From: VBAS01 sp035318985
GTDB lineage: Bacteria > Bacteroidota > Bacteroidia > Chitinophagales > Chitinophagaceae
Direction: 5' to 3'
Length of the DNA: 21,827 bases
Assembly (NCBI GenBank): GCA_035318985.1
Contig: DATHDP010000002.1
Location: 1-21,827, forward strand
A program made the translations under genes and the position numbers. Of this stretch, positions 1 to 7,857 are shown piece after piece; position 1 is the first letter of the stretch, and each line of letters opens with the position of its first letter. The notes under the pieces were generated by a model. It saw only the letters and a program-made list of their open reading frames with translations, had not been told where the DNA came from and made no database searches.

Positions 1-1040
1 TTGATGACTTATTAAGTGAACAAGCAACTACTCTTGATTTTTCAAAACCTTATCCATTTTATTTAGCCTATGCTGTAGATACAAAAGTAAATGAGCTTGG
101 CCCGGAAAATGAATGGCAAGCTGAATGGAAATGGGATGGTATCCGCGGCCAGCTTATCAAACGTAATAGCGAAATTTTCGTATGGAGCCGTGGTGAAGAA
201 TTAATGACGGATAAATTCCCGGAGTACCATTCATTAAAAACTTTATTGCCGGAAGGAATTGTTTTGGATGGAGAGATCATTCCAAGTGTTGATAAAAAGC
301 CATTGCCCTTTGCTTTATTACAAACAAGGATCGGCAGAAAAAATGTTACTAAAAAACATTTACAAGATGCCCCGATCGCATTCTTTGCCTATGATATTTT
401 GGAATATGAAGGGCAGGATATTCGTGAATGGGCTTTAGAAAGACGAAGAAGCTTGTTGGAAGACATCATTACAAAACTCGATCAGCCAGTGTTATTATTA
501 TCTCCTGTTATTAATTTCTCTTCCTGGGAGCAGTTAGCGGCCATTCGCGAAAGTTCAAGAGAAATGGGTGCAGAAGGTATCATGCTGAAACGAAGATCAT
601 CAACCTACCAGGTCGGACGCAAAGTTGGTGATTGGTGGAAATGGAAGATCGATCCATTGGTAATTGATGCAGTAATGATCTATGCGCAAAAAGGTCATGG
701 ACGAAGAAGTAATTTATATACAGATTACACATTTGCTGTAAAAGATAATGACAAGCTGGTAAGTTTTGCAAAAGCTTATTCGGGCCTAACCGATAAAGAA
801 TTTGCAGAAGTCGATTCATTTGTAAAAAGAAATTCTTTAGAAAAATTTGGGCCCGTAAGAACAGTAAAACCAACACTTGTTTTTGAAATTGCATTTGAAG
901 GCATAGCAGCGAGTAACCGGCATAAATCCGGTGTCGCTTTGCGGTTTCCCCGCATCAATCGTTGGCGAAAAGATAAAAACGCTGATGAGATCAATACACT
1001 TGCTGATCTGAAAAAGATGCTGGAGGTATATGGAAAATGA
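1..1040 (+). CDS. ATP-dependent DNA ligase, C-terminal ~345 residues (5' end outside window)
   Basis: The frame is open from position 3 to the TGA ending at 1040, so the gene begins left of the window; the first ATG at 204 lies inside the catalytic domain and is not the start. Nucleotidyltransferase motifs are visible: motif I KWDGIR with the adenylated Lys at codon 129-131, a motif III-like FFAYDILEYEG, motif IV EGIMLKR near 573-593, and motif V WWKWKID near 634-654. The OB-fold domain follows to the C-terminus. Ligases of this type seal nicked DNA using ATP. The next two genes on the same strand are an Lhr-type helicase and a Mre11-like phosphoesterase, which identifies the bacterial 'ligase-associated' repair cluster. 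The MBL-fold exonuclease usually found with them would lie upstream, outside the window. About 180-200 N-terminal residues are expected to be missing. Confidence 0.93.
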   Translation, partial: DDLLSEQATTLDFSKPYPFYLAYAVDTKVNELGPENEWQAEWKWDGIRGQLIKRNSEIFVWSRGEELMTDKFPEYHSLKTLLPEGIVLDGEIIPSVDKKPLPFALLQTRIGRKNVTKKHLQDAPIAFFAYDILEYEGQDIREWALERRRSLLEDIITKLDQPVLLLSPVINFSSWEQLAAIRESSREMGAEGIMLKRRSSTYQVGRKVGDWWKWKIDPLVIDAVMIYAQKGHGRRSNLYTDYTFAVKDNDKLVSFAKAYSGLTDKEFAEVDSFVKRNSLEKFGPVRTVKPTLVFEIAFEGIAASNRHKSGVALRFPRINRWRKDKNADEINTLADLKKMLEVYGK

Positions 1041-1084
1041 AACTCAGTTAATGTTTTTTAATTGAAATTACTTTTCCTTTCTCC

Positions 1085-1097
1085 CAAAGGAGAGAAG
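1085..1097 (+). promoter_or_regulatory. Palindromic repeat carrying a strong Shine-Dalgarno before the helicase
   Basis: CTCCCAAAGGAGAG forms a short imperfect inverted repeat and ends in an AAGGAGAGAAG Shine-Dalgarno-like run directly before an ATG at 1098. That ATG opens a 15-codon frame ending at 1145, which overlaps the helicase start at 1123 in another frame. Either the repeat simply landed here, or it serves as an upstream translated leader coupled to the helicase. Nothing in the sequence decides between these. Confidence 0.35.
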
Positions 1098-1122
1098 ATG
1101 CAAAGCTTAACTAAATTGCACG

Positions 1123-3726
1123 ATGGCCGGGTTAAAAGAAAGTAAAGGTTATATGATCATAAAAGAAATGATGGCTGCGCAAGACCGTCAACCTTTTCTT
1201 TTCCAGGAAAAAACATGGGAGCATATCATCAATGGCGACAGCGGTTTGGTAAATGCGCCAACAGGTTGCGGTAAAACTTATTCTGTTTTTCTCGGCGCTA
1301 TTATTGATTTTATCAATCATTATCCTGATAATTATAAAAAAATAAAGAACAGCGGTCTTCAACTATTATGGATCACGCCGCTCAGGGCTTTAGCTACTGA
1401 TATCGGTCGTGCCATGGAAGAAGTGATCACTGCACTTGGTATGAATTGGAAAGTTGGGATACGTAATGGCGATACATCAACCACCGAAAGAGCAAGGCAA
1501 AAAAAACAAATGCCGGAAGTGCTGATCATTACACCGGAAAGTCTTCATTTATTAATTGGTCAAAAGGGTTATGCTGAAATTTTTTCTTCCTTAAAAATTA
1601 TTGCAGTAGATGAATGGCATGAGTTGCTGGGAAGTAAGAGAGGGGTGCAGGTGGAGTTGGCAGTGGCGAGGATCGTTAACAGTCAGAAAGACCGAAAGTC
1701 GGAAAAACAGGAAGAAAAAGAACAAACTGTAAAAAAGAGTGATCTGCTTTCTGACTTTCCGACCCCAGACTTCCGGTCTCTTCTTTCGGTTTGGGGAATC
1801 AGCGCAACGATCGGAAATCTCAATGAGGCAAGTGAAGTGCTGTTATCTTCTTTAAAGAAAAAAGGAGTGATGGTAAAAGCTGAAATGAAAAAACAAATTG
1901 AAGTTGAATCTATCTTTCCTGATGAAATTGAAAAATATCCATGGGCCGGTCATCTTGGGATCAAACTAATTCATAAGGTGCTTCCGATCATTCATGAAAG
2001 CAGGACCACACTCATCTTTATCAATACCCGTGGCATGAGTGAGATCTGGTACCAACAAATATTAAATGCATCTCCTGATCTTGCCGGTGCCATCGCATTG
2101 CATCATGGCAGTGTTGAAAGAGAATTGCGTGAATGGGTGGAAGAAAATTTACATACCGGGAAATTAAAAGCGGTAGTATGCACAGCTTCGCTTGATCTTG
2201 GTGTTGATTTTCGGCCGGTAGAAACAGTGATACAGGTTGGCTCACCAAAAGGAGTTGCCCGTTTTTTACAACGTGCCGGTCGCAGTGGTCACCAGCCTGA
2301 TGCTATCAGTAAAATTTATTTTTTACCAACACATTCTCTTGAACTGATAGAAGCTGCTGCCTTAAAATCTGCGATCAAAGAAGAACTAATTGAAAGCCGC
2401 GTACCGATGTTGTTATGCTTTGATGTACTGATGCAATGGCTTTGCACCCTTGCGATATCAGATGGTTTTGTGGCTGATGAAATTTTTGAAGAAATACGAT
2501 CGACCTATTGTTATCGTGAAATAACATTAGATGAATGGCAACAAATACTGCACAACCTTACTTCCGGTGGTAATGCATTGCAACAATATGATGAATATAA
2601 AAAAGTAGAAGTAATTGATGGTGTGTACAGGGTCACTTCAAGAAGAATTGCGATGCGACATCGTCTGCATATTGGCACTATTGTCAGCGAGCCAATGATG
2701 AAAGTACAATTATTACATGGTGGCTTTATCGGCGTGATAGAAGAATGGTTTATCAGTCGCTTAACACCAGGCGAGGTATTTTCTTTAGCCGGAAGAAAAC
2801 TGGAATATGTTTCTTCAAAAGATATGACGGCTTATGTTCGCAAATCAAACGCAAAAAAATCCATTGTGCCAAGCTGGCAAGGCGGCCGCATGCCATTGAG
2901 TGCAAATTTGGGAAAGAAGCTGAGGGAAACGTTGAATTTGGTGAGTGGTGAGTTGTCAGTAGTGAGTGAACATAAAACTCACCACTCACCATTCACTACT
3001 CTCAACAAAGCTGAAGAGCTAACAATTTTACAACCGCTTTTTGAATTACAACAAGAACTTTCTCATTTACCAAAAGCAAATGAATTGCTGATAGAACAAA
3101 TTGAAACAGATGAAGGACATCACCTATTTGTTTATCCATTTGAAGGAAGATTGGTTCATGAGGCAATGGCTGCTATTCTTGCTTATCGTATCAGCCGCAT
3201 CACTCCTATTACTTTTTCATTTGCCATGAACGATTATGGCTTTGAATTGCTGAGTGATCAGCCGATACCATTAGATGATGCAAATGTGTATGAATTATTT
3301 TCTCCTGAAAATTTATTTGAAGACATTCAACGCAGTGTGAACAGTACAGAAATGGCGAAAAGAAAATTTCGTGACATCGCTACCATCGGTGGTTTAATAT
3401 TCCAGGGCATGCCAGGTGAAAGAAAAAAAGCCCGGCACCTGCAGGCATCAGCTTCATTATTATTCAATGTGTTTAATGAATATGAACCGCATAATTTATT
3501 ATTACGGCAGGCATTTAATGAAGTTTTTGCCCAGCAAATGGAAGAAATAAGATTGCGTGACATGCTGAACCGTATTCAACGATCAAAAATTATTCTCACT
3601 TTCCCTGAACGATATACACCTTTCTGTTTCCCCATTAAAGTGGATAGCATGCGGGAAGATCTTTCTTCAGAAAAATTAGAAGACAGGATAAGGAAGATGC
3701 AGGCGGAATTGGGTGCTAGATACTAG
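1123..3726 (+). CDS. Ligase-associated DEXH-box DNA helicase (Lhr-core type)
   Basis: The product is an 867-residue SF2 helicase, expected to translocate on single-stranded DNA 3' to 5' and act in repair with the neighbouring ligase and PdeM. Motifs in order: Walker A APTGCGKT (45-52), TPLRAL (Ia), DEWH box (163-166), SATIGN motif III (227-232), TASLDLGVDF motif V (354-363) and QRAGRSGH motif VI (383-390), followed by a winged-helix/Lhr-core C-terminal half. ATG 1123 is used because an in-frame stop lies at 1108; ATG 1153 is an alternative. There is 82 bp after the ligase and 66 bp before pdeM, so an operon is likely. Two low-complexity inserts (residues ~186-222 and ~606-627) are encoded by inverted-repeat DNA and interrupt the family pattern without breaking the frame. 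Confidence 0.93.
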   Translation: MAGLKESKGYMIIKEMMAAQDRQPFLFQEKTWEHIINGDSGLVNAPTGCGKTYSVFLGAIIDFINHYPDNYKKIKNSGLQLLWITPLRALATDIGRAMEEVITALGMNWKVGIRNGDTSTTERARQKKQMPEVLIITPESLHLLIGQKGYAEIFSSLKIIAVDEWHELLGSKRGVQVELAVARIVNSQKDRKSEKQEEKEQTVKKSDLLSDFPTPDFRSLLSVWGISATIGNLNEASEVLLSSLKKKGVMVKAEMKKQIEVESIFPDEIEKYPWAGHLGIKLIHKVLPIIHESRTTLIFINTRGMSEIWYQQILNASPDLAGAIALHHGSVERELREWVEENLHTGKLKAVVCTASLDLGVDFRPVETVIQVGSPKGVARFLQRAGRSGHQPDAISKIYFLPTHSLELIEAAALKSAIKEELIESRVPMLLCFDVLMQWLCTLAISDGFVADEIFEEIRSTYCYREITLDEWQQILHNLTSGGNALQQYDEYKKVEVIDGVYRVTSRRIAMRHRLHIGTIVSEPMMKVQLLHGGFIGVIEEWFISRLTPGEVFSLAGRKLEYVSSKDMTAYVRKSNAKKSIVPSWQGGRMPLSANLGKKLRETLNLVSGELSVVSEHKTHHSPFTTLNKAEELTILQPLFELQQELSHLPKANELLIEQIETDEGHHLFVYPFEGRLVHEAMAAILAYRISRITPITFSFAMNDYGFELLSDQPIPLDDANVYELFSPENLFEDIQRSVNSTEMAKRKFRDIATIGGLIFQGMPGERKKARHLQASASLLFNVFNEYEPHNLLLRQAFNEVFAQQMEEIRLRDMLNRIQRSKIILTFPERYTPFCFPIKVDSMREDLSSEKLEDRIRKMQAELGARY
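1679..1796 (+). repeat. In-frame inverted-repeat insertion in the helicase gene (first)
   Basis: The left part reads GTCAGAAAGACCGAAAGTCG and the right part CTTTCTGACTTTCCGACC, followed by variants of CTTCCGGTC and CTTTCGGT. The two halves are largely reverse complements (GTCAGAAAG against CTTTCTGAC is exact). The stretch encodes a polar Lys/Glu/Ser-rich linker between the end of the DEXH subdomain (VELAVARI) and motif III (WGISATIGN), where family members normally have a shorter loop. This looks like a dispersed intergenic-type repeat that settled in a surface loop. Confidence 0.6.
2940..3000 (+). repeat. In-frame inverted-repeat insertion in the helicase gene (second)
   Basis: GGTGAGTGGTGAGT (2940-2953) and ACTCACCACTCACC (2977-2990) are perfect 14-bp inverted arms. 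AGTAGTGA and TCACTACT form a second, interleaved pair. The DNA is translated as a Ser/Val/His-rich linker at about residues 606-627 of the helicase. The composition differs sharply from the flanking coding sequence, consistent with an inserted small palindromic element. Confidence 0.65.
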
Positions 3727-3792
3727 ATGTTGGATGCTGGTAACTTGTTTTTACTTCACATTTGATAAAGGATTATTTTTGTTTTCCTTCTT

Positions 3793-4449
3793 ATGAATGC
3801 CCTTGTTGCCTACACCATTAATGAAAATGATTTTGTTTTAAGTCCCGAACGGGTGATGTTTTGGGAAAAACAAAAGACCCTGATCATTGCTGATCTTCAT
3901 ATCGGCAAAACAGGCCATTTCAGAAAATCCGGGATACCAGTGCCCCAAAATGTTTTTAAAGAAGATCTTCAAAGACTATTTACTCAAATACTATTTTTTA
4001 AAGCAGAAAAGCTGATCATCGCCGGCGATCTTTCACATAGCAGATCAAACAAGGAAATGGATCTTTTTAAAAAATGGAGAAATGATCTTGATGGTTTGGA
4101 AATGATCCTCGTAAATGGCAATCATGATATACTGGAAGAAGCCTGGTATAATGAAATGCGAATTGAAACAAAAGATTGCCTTGACATTGGTGATTTCTCA
4201 TTTTGCCATGATCCTGATGATGCATCCATAAAAGATCAAACACATTATACTTTCTGCGGGCATCTTCATCCGGGTATTAGTATCCGCGGTCGCGGAAGAC
4301 AGTCATTGCAATTTCCCTGTTTTTACTTTGGAAATAATATTGGGATACTTCCTGCATTCAGTCGTTTTACAGGTTGTGTAAATGTAGATGCACAAAAAGG
4401 AGAAAATGTTTTTGCAATTGTAGAGAACGGGATCATGCAGGTACAGTGA
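3793..4449 (+). CDS. pdeM: Ligase-associated DNA damage response endonuclease PdeM (metallophosphoesterase)
   Basis: This is a 218-residue calcineurin-like phosphoesterase. The metal-binding motifs are present in order: ADLHIGK (D34, H36), AGDLSHS (D79), NGNHD (110-112) and CGHLHPG (H157, H159). Family members are Mn-dependent nucleases or phosphodiesterases of the Mre11 superfamily, encoded beside an Lhr-core helicase and ATP-dependent ligase, as here. The length is typical of the family. It is 66 bp downstream of the helicase gene, in the same orientation. Its TGA (4447-4449) directly abuts the stop of the convergent gene, so there is no intergenic space for a separate terminator. Confidence 0.92.
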   Translation: MNALVAYTINENDFVLSPERVMFWEKQKTLIIADLHIGKTGHFRKSGIPVPQNVFKEDLQRLFTQILFFKAEKLIIAGDLSHSRSNKEMDLFKKWRNDLDGLEMILVNGNHDILEEAWYNEMRIETKDCLDIGDFSFCHDPDDASIKDQTHYTFCGHLHPGISIRGRGRQSLQFPCFYFGNNIGILPAFSRFTGCVNVDAQKGENVFAIVENGIMQVQ

Positions 4450-6903
4450 TCAATGTTTTTTTCTCAGCGTATTGAAATCAATAAAATAAATAAAGCGAAG
4501 TGTCAGTTCATTGCCATGGCGAAGATCCATAGTCTGTGCAAGGTTATTCAAATATTTTTTGTACGTCATGCCATCAACATATTCATCGTTCCCGAGAAAA
4601 TTTTTCCATCCTAATACAAGACGGCTGCCCAGGCGAAAATCCCATGTGAAGAATGCATCGAGATTAAAAAAGTTCACGTTTTCATCCTGGTTGGCAATAA
4701 ATGCACGGGGAATATCCTTTCCGTTTTCATCAACGTTTGCAAATCGCTTATAAGTTACTTTGCTCCAGTTATGTCTTACCCGCATTGTCAAATTCATTCG
4801 TGATGTAAAATTGTAAATTCCCGAATAGATAGAGGTGATATCATTAAAGTCGACAAAACTTATTATCGGCTCTCCATTTGATTCCCTGCCTGCAAAAACA
4901 ATATAGTCTGATTCTGTTTCGCCGATATTGTTTATTTCCATTGATATCTTATTACTGAAACGATAGCGAACACCAAGCTCATACTTGTAGTAATTATGTT
5001 CTTCAGGAATATGGAACAAAGAGCCAAGAAGATCATAACTGAAAAAAAGTTTCTTCCGGCTATCTGTGCTTCCTTCTACTTCAGCAAAACTAAATGGCGG
5101 TCGCTTTGCATAACGGCCGGGAGTGTTCAAAACAAAATAATCATTTTCTCCAAAGGGTAATGTACCTACCGTAAGACTAACATCCCAAAAATTTCTAAAA
5201 AACCAAAAAGCTTGTCCTGTTATTCGCAAATAATTATATGCATAAGGTTTGTAAAGCCAGCCATAGCTTGAAGTGAGCTTATAATTATATGAAAGAAAAT
5301 TTCCTTTCGGAGTAAATTGATTGTAGCTGATCTGACCGGTATAAGAAACTTCATTTGCAGCGGGCAAAATTCCGAGATCATTCGGGTCATATTTATCAGA
5401 TTCAATAAGGTTCGAAATATAATACTGGAGCTTACCACTTACTTTACCTACACGCAGGCTTGTGCTGAAACCATCATAGCCTGCATCTCCAAAAATTTTA
5501 CTGTATCGTGCGGCGCCACGAACATTAAATGTATTTTCCTTATCAAAAAAACTAAAATCAAAAGCAGAAACATTTGCATCCCGGTTAATGTATTCCCGTA
5601 TTACATTCGTGTTAGTAAAAGTTACATAGGACCTGTTCTTTAATGCCTGGTCAACTACAATAATATTGTAATTAGCAAGCGCCTCAGTTACAACACTGCT
5701 GTCTTTACCGTTAGTAGTGTTTCTAAGAATTGCTTTTTCTTTTTGAGCTATTGCATTAAAAAAACCAAGCCCCAATTTTTTTTCGGTGCGGCCAGAGAAT
5801 TTGATTGCATTATATAAGCTGGTGACTGCAGGGTTTTCAATGATCTCATAATTGGGATTGTTTTGCGTAAAGTTTCGGACTGCATTGAACCTTTGCGGCA
5901 TCTCTCCTACTCTTCGTGAATAAAATAATCCTGCTTTATTGAAAAGTTCAGTGCCTTCAGTAAAGAAAGGCCGGTTCTCTGCAAACTTAATTTCGTAAGG
6001 AGTGAGATTATTTACCACGTTGTCAGAAACCACTTGTCCAAAATCAGGGATGATCGTTGCATCAAGTGTAAAGCTTTCACTTATTCCATACTTCACATCC
6101 ATACCACCGCTTTTCAACCACTCTGTTTTATTACCATTAACGGTAGGTGAAATATTAACGCCACCAGATAAATAAGGAGAAAAGCTTAATCGCAATGGAG
6201 GTTCAATATTTTGAAGGCCAGTAAGATCACCAAACTGATTTAAAAAACCATTGACATTAGGATCAAAAAAATTCCAGAAAGAACTTTCATTATTTTTTCT
6301 TGTGAATCGCATTAATTGAATGCCCCAATCCTGGATATCTTTTTTTGGAAATCGCAAAGAGAAATAAGGGATCCGCATTTCTATCGACCATCCATTATCA
6401 AGCATTTTCGTTTTACTTTCCCAAACAGCATCCCAGGTTTTATCACCAAACGAATTAAATTCACCACTGAAGCTCGAAGATAATTTTGCATCGGTTTGCA
6501 CATTTGCAGTAGTGACCAGGAACTGAAAACCGTTTTGATTGTCGTTATAAGTATCAAAAAAAACAGAAAAATAATCTACATCTGATTGCTGTTCTTCGTC
6601 CCTTGCTGTTATTTGTTTTCTTATTGAATTAGGGTCATCATAAAGAATTGCTCCAATGTATATGGACGAATTATCGTAAAGAATTCGTACCTCGGTTTTT
6701 ACTGTTGCCAGTTCCCCTGCTTTGGGAAAGTTTTGAATAAAATTTGTAGCTACCGGGGCTTTTTGCCAAACTGAATCATCAAGAGTTCCATCAATTTTTG
6801 GGGAATGGTCTGTTTTAACTGCAGGCATATCCCTGGTTTGGGAAAAACCATATAGAACAATTACCATCATCAAGGGTACAAGAAGAAGGCGTTTAATAGC
6901 CAT
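4450..6903 (-). CDS. CBM9-like / DUF5916 outer-membrane beta-barrel protein
   Basis: The 817-residue protein starts with a signal peptide (Lys/Arg, then LLLVPLMMVIVLYGFSQ). A CBM9-like domain follows at about residues 25-230 (KIDGTLDDSVWQKAP, then VRILYDNSSIYIGAILYDDP and WSIEMRIPYFSLRF). The long remainder is rich in aromatic, alternating beta-strands and ends in a strand with aromatic residues near the C-terminus, as expected for the DUF5916 outer-membrane barrel. The substrate is unknown; family members are often annotated as carbohydrate-binding or as membrane-associated hydrolases without proof. The gene sits 100 bp downstream of the XRE/S24 regulator on the same strand. A near-palindrome lies 3 bp before the start codon (6907-6924). 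Confidence 0.85.
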   Translation of the reverse strand: MAIKRLLLVPLMMVIVLYGFSQTRDMPAVKTDHSPKIDGTLDDSVWQKAPVATNFIQNFPKAGELATVKTEVRILYDNSSIYIGAILYDDPNSIRKQITARDEEQQSDVDYFSVFFDTYNDNQNGFQFLVTTANVQTDAKLSSSFSGEFNSFGDKTWDAVWESKTKMLDNGWSIEMRIPYFSLRFPKKDIQDWGIQLMRFTRKNNESSFWNFFDPNVNGFLNQFGDLTGLQNIEPPLRLSFSPYLSGGVNISPTVNGNKTEWLKSGGMDVKYGISESFTLDATIIPDFGQVVSDNVVNNLTPYEIKFAENRPFFTEGTELFNKAGLFYSRRVGEMPQRFNAVRNFTQNNPNYEIIENPAVTSLYNAIKFSGRTEKKLGLGFFNAIAQKEKAILRNTTNGKDSSVVTEALANYNIIVVDQALKNRSYVTFTNTNVIREYINRDANVSAFDFSFFDKENTFNVRGAARYSKIFGDAGYDGFSTSLRVGKVSGKLQYYISNLIESDKYDPNDLGILPAANEVSYTGQISYNQFTPKGNFLSYNYKLTSSYGWLYKPYAYNYLRITGQAFWFFRNFWDVSLTVGTLPFGENDYFVLNTPGRYAKRPPFSFAEVEGSTDSRKKLFFSYDLLGSLFHIPEEHNYYKYELGVRYRFSNKISMEINNIGETESDYIVFAGRESNGEPIISFVDFNDITSIYSGIYNFTSRMNLTMRVRHNWSKVTYKRFANVDENGKDIPRAFIANQDENVNFFNLDAFFTWDFRLGSRLVLGWKNFLGNDEYVDGMTYKKYLNNLAQTMDLRHGNELTLRFIYFIDFNTLRKKH

Positions 6904-6906
6904 GCA

Positions 6907-6924
6907 GTTAGTTAATTAGCTAAC
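6907..6924. promoter_or_regulatory. Imperfect 18-bp palindrome upstream of the outer-membrane protein gene
   Basis: GTTAGTTAATTAGCTAAC reads the same on both strands except for one symmetric mismatch pair. It contains TTAGCTAA. The related 8-mer TTAGCTGC occurs at 7769-7776 just upstream of the regulator gene, and its reverse complement GCAGCTAA occurs at 6981-6988. This is a possible operator for the neighbouring XRE/S24 protein, from motif recurrence only. Confidence 0.3.
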
Positions 6925-7003
6925 GACAAATATAATTCAATAAATTTTGCCTGCATAAGTAATATTGCTATCCTCAAACAGCAGCTAATTCATTGATGTT
7001 AAG

Positions 7004-7753
7004 CTAGTTCATCTTCTTCTTTAAAGTGCTTACCTGTTGATGTAAATTGGTAACAATGTTGGCCAGTTGATTTATATCCCATCGTTGCTGAGATACGGCG
7101 CGGCTGATAACAACTGATGCCTGCCACAATTCCAATACATCTTCTGAATTAATATGATATGGCTGGTAAGAAGGATTATCACTTACTAATGTCAGCTTAT
7201 TCCTGGCCTTGTTGTTTTTATCGATTCTTTTATAAACGATGCCTTCAGATTTTGATACTACTATATATGTATAGTTATTTTTTACCTCATCAAGTGTCTC
7301 TACTTTTTCTCCAACAATTATTGATCCGCTCGGAGTTGGCAACATTGAATCACCCATAATTTCAAATGCACGGTAATTGCCACCTGATAACATCGGTAAT
7401 GTAAATGTGTTCAGTTCATCAATATAATCCGGATCTGCATAGCCATTTAAATAACCAGCCGCAGCTTTCATTGGTACAAAAGGAATATCAGGTCTGCCCC
7501 CCGCAAGTTTCAAGGCCCTTCTTTTTGCGAGGTAATTTCCTTTGTTCTCACTAAGGTCCTTCCTTAAAACATCGTCCATAGAAAGTTTGAAAATATCACA
7601 AACAATTTCCAATACTTCCAAATTGGGCTTTGCTCTTTCTTCTTCATACGCTCCCAATAATGATCTCTTGATACGAAGCTTGTCAGCAAATTCCTGTTGT
7701 GTCCAGCCACGCAGCTTACGCAGGTATTTCAGATTTTGATTGGCAATATTCAT
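7004..7753 (-). CDS. XRE-family transcriptional regulator with S24 (LexA-like) domain
   Basis: In this 249-residue protein, residues ~5-62 form a Cro/CI-type helix-turn-helix (LRKLRGWTQQEFADKL, then SLLGAYEEERAKPN). The C-terminal half carries a LexA/S24 peptidase fold with EIMGDSM (Ser136) and GIVYKRI (Lys175), the spacing expected of the Ser-Lys dyad. A LexA-like Ala-Gly pair is present in KAAAGYLNGY (98-104) and might be the self-cleavage site. A short C-terminal helical tail (INQLANIVTNLHQQVSTLKKK) could form a coiled coil. The gene diverges from surE. No phage genes are nearby, so a chromosomal stress- or ligand-responsive role is more likely than a prophage repressor. Confidence 0.88.
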   Translation of the reverse strand: MNIANQNLKYLRKLRGWTQQEFADKLRIKRSLLGAYEEERAKPNLEVLEIVCDIFKLSMDDVLRKDLSENKGNYLAKRRALKLAGGRPDIPFVPMKAAAGYLNGYADPDYIDELNTFTLPMLSGGNYRAFEIMGDSMLPTPSGSIIVGEKVETLDEVKNNYTYIVVSKSEGIVYKRIDKNNKARNKLTLVSDNPSYQPYHINSEDVLELWQASVVISRAVSQQRWDINQLANIVTNLHQQVSTLKKKMN

Positions 7754-7775
7754 AAGAAACTAATTGAGTTAGCTG

Positions 7776-7807
7776 CAAAATACTAATTTTTTTGGTTTTC
7801 CAAAAAA
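7776..7807 (-). promoter_or_regulatory. Candidate promoter of the XRE/S24 gene with an internal operator-like inverted repeat
   Basis: Read on the minus strand, TTTTTTG (7801-7807) and TATTTTG (7776-7782) are separated by 18 nt and approximate the Bacteroidota -33/-7 pair, one base short of the usual TAnnTTTG. A perfect inverted repeat TTTTTTGG-TTTT-CCAAAAAA occupies 7788-7807, overlapping the -33 box and spacer, where a repressor would block transcription. An 11-bp direct repeat AAAACATTTTT occurs at 7804-7814 and 7830-7840. Autoregulation is inferred, not shown. Confidence 0.4.
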
Positions 7808-7857
7808 CATTTTTAATAACGGAAAAAACAAAACATTTTTGCTTAGAATAAGAACCT

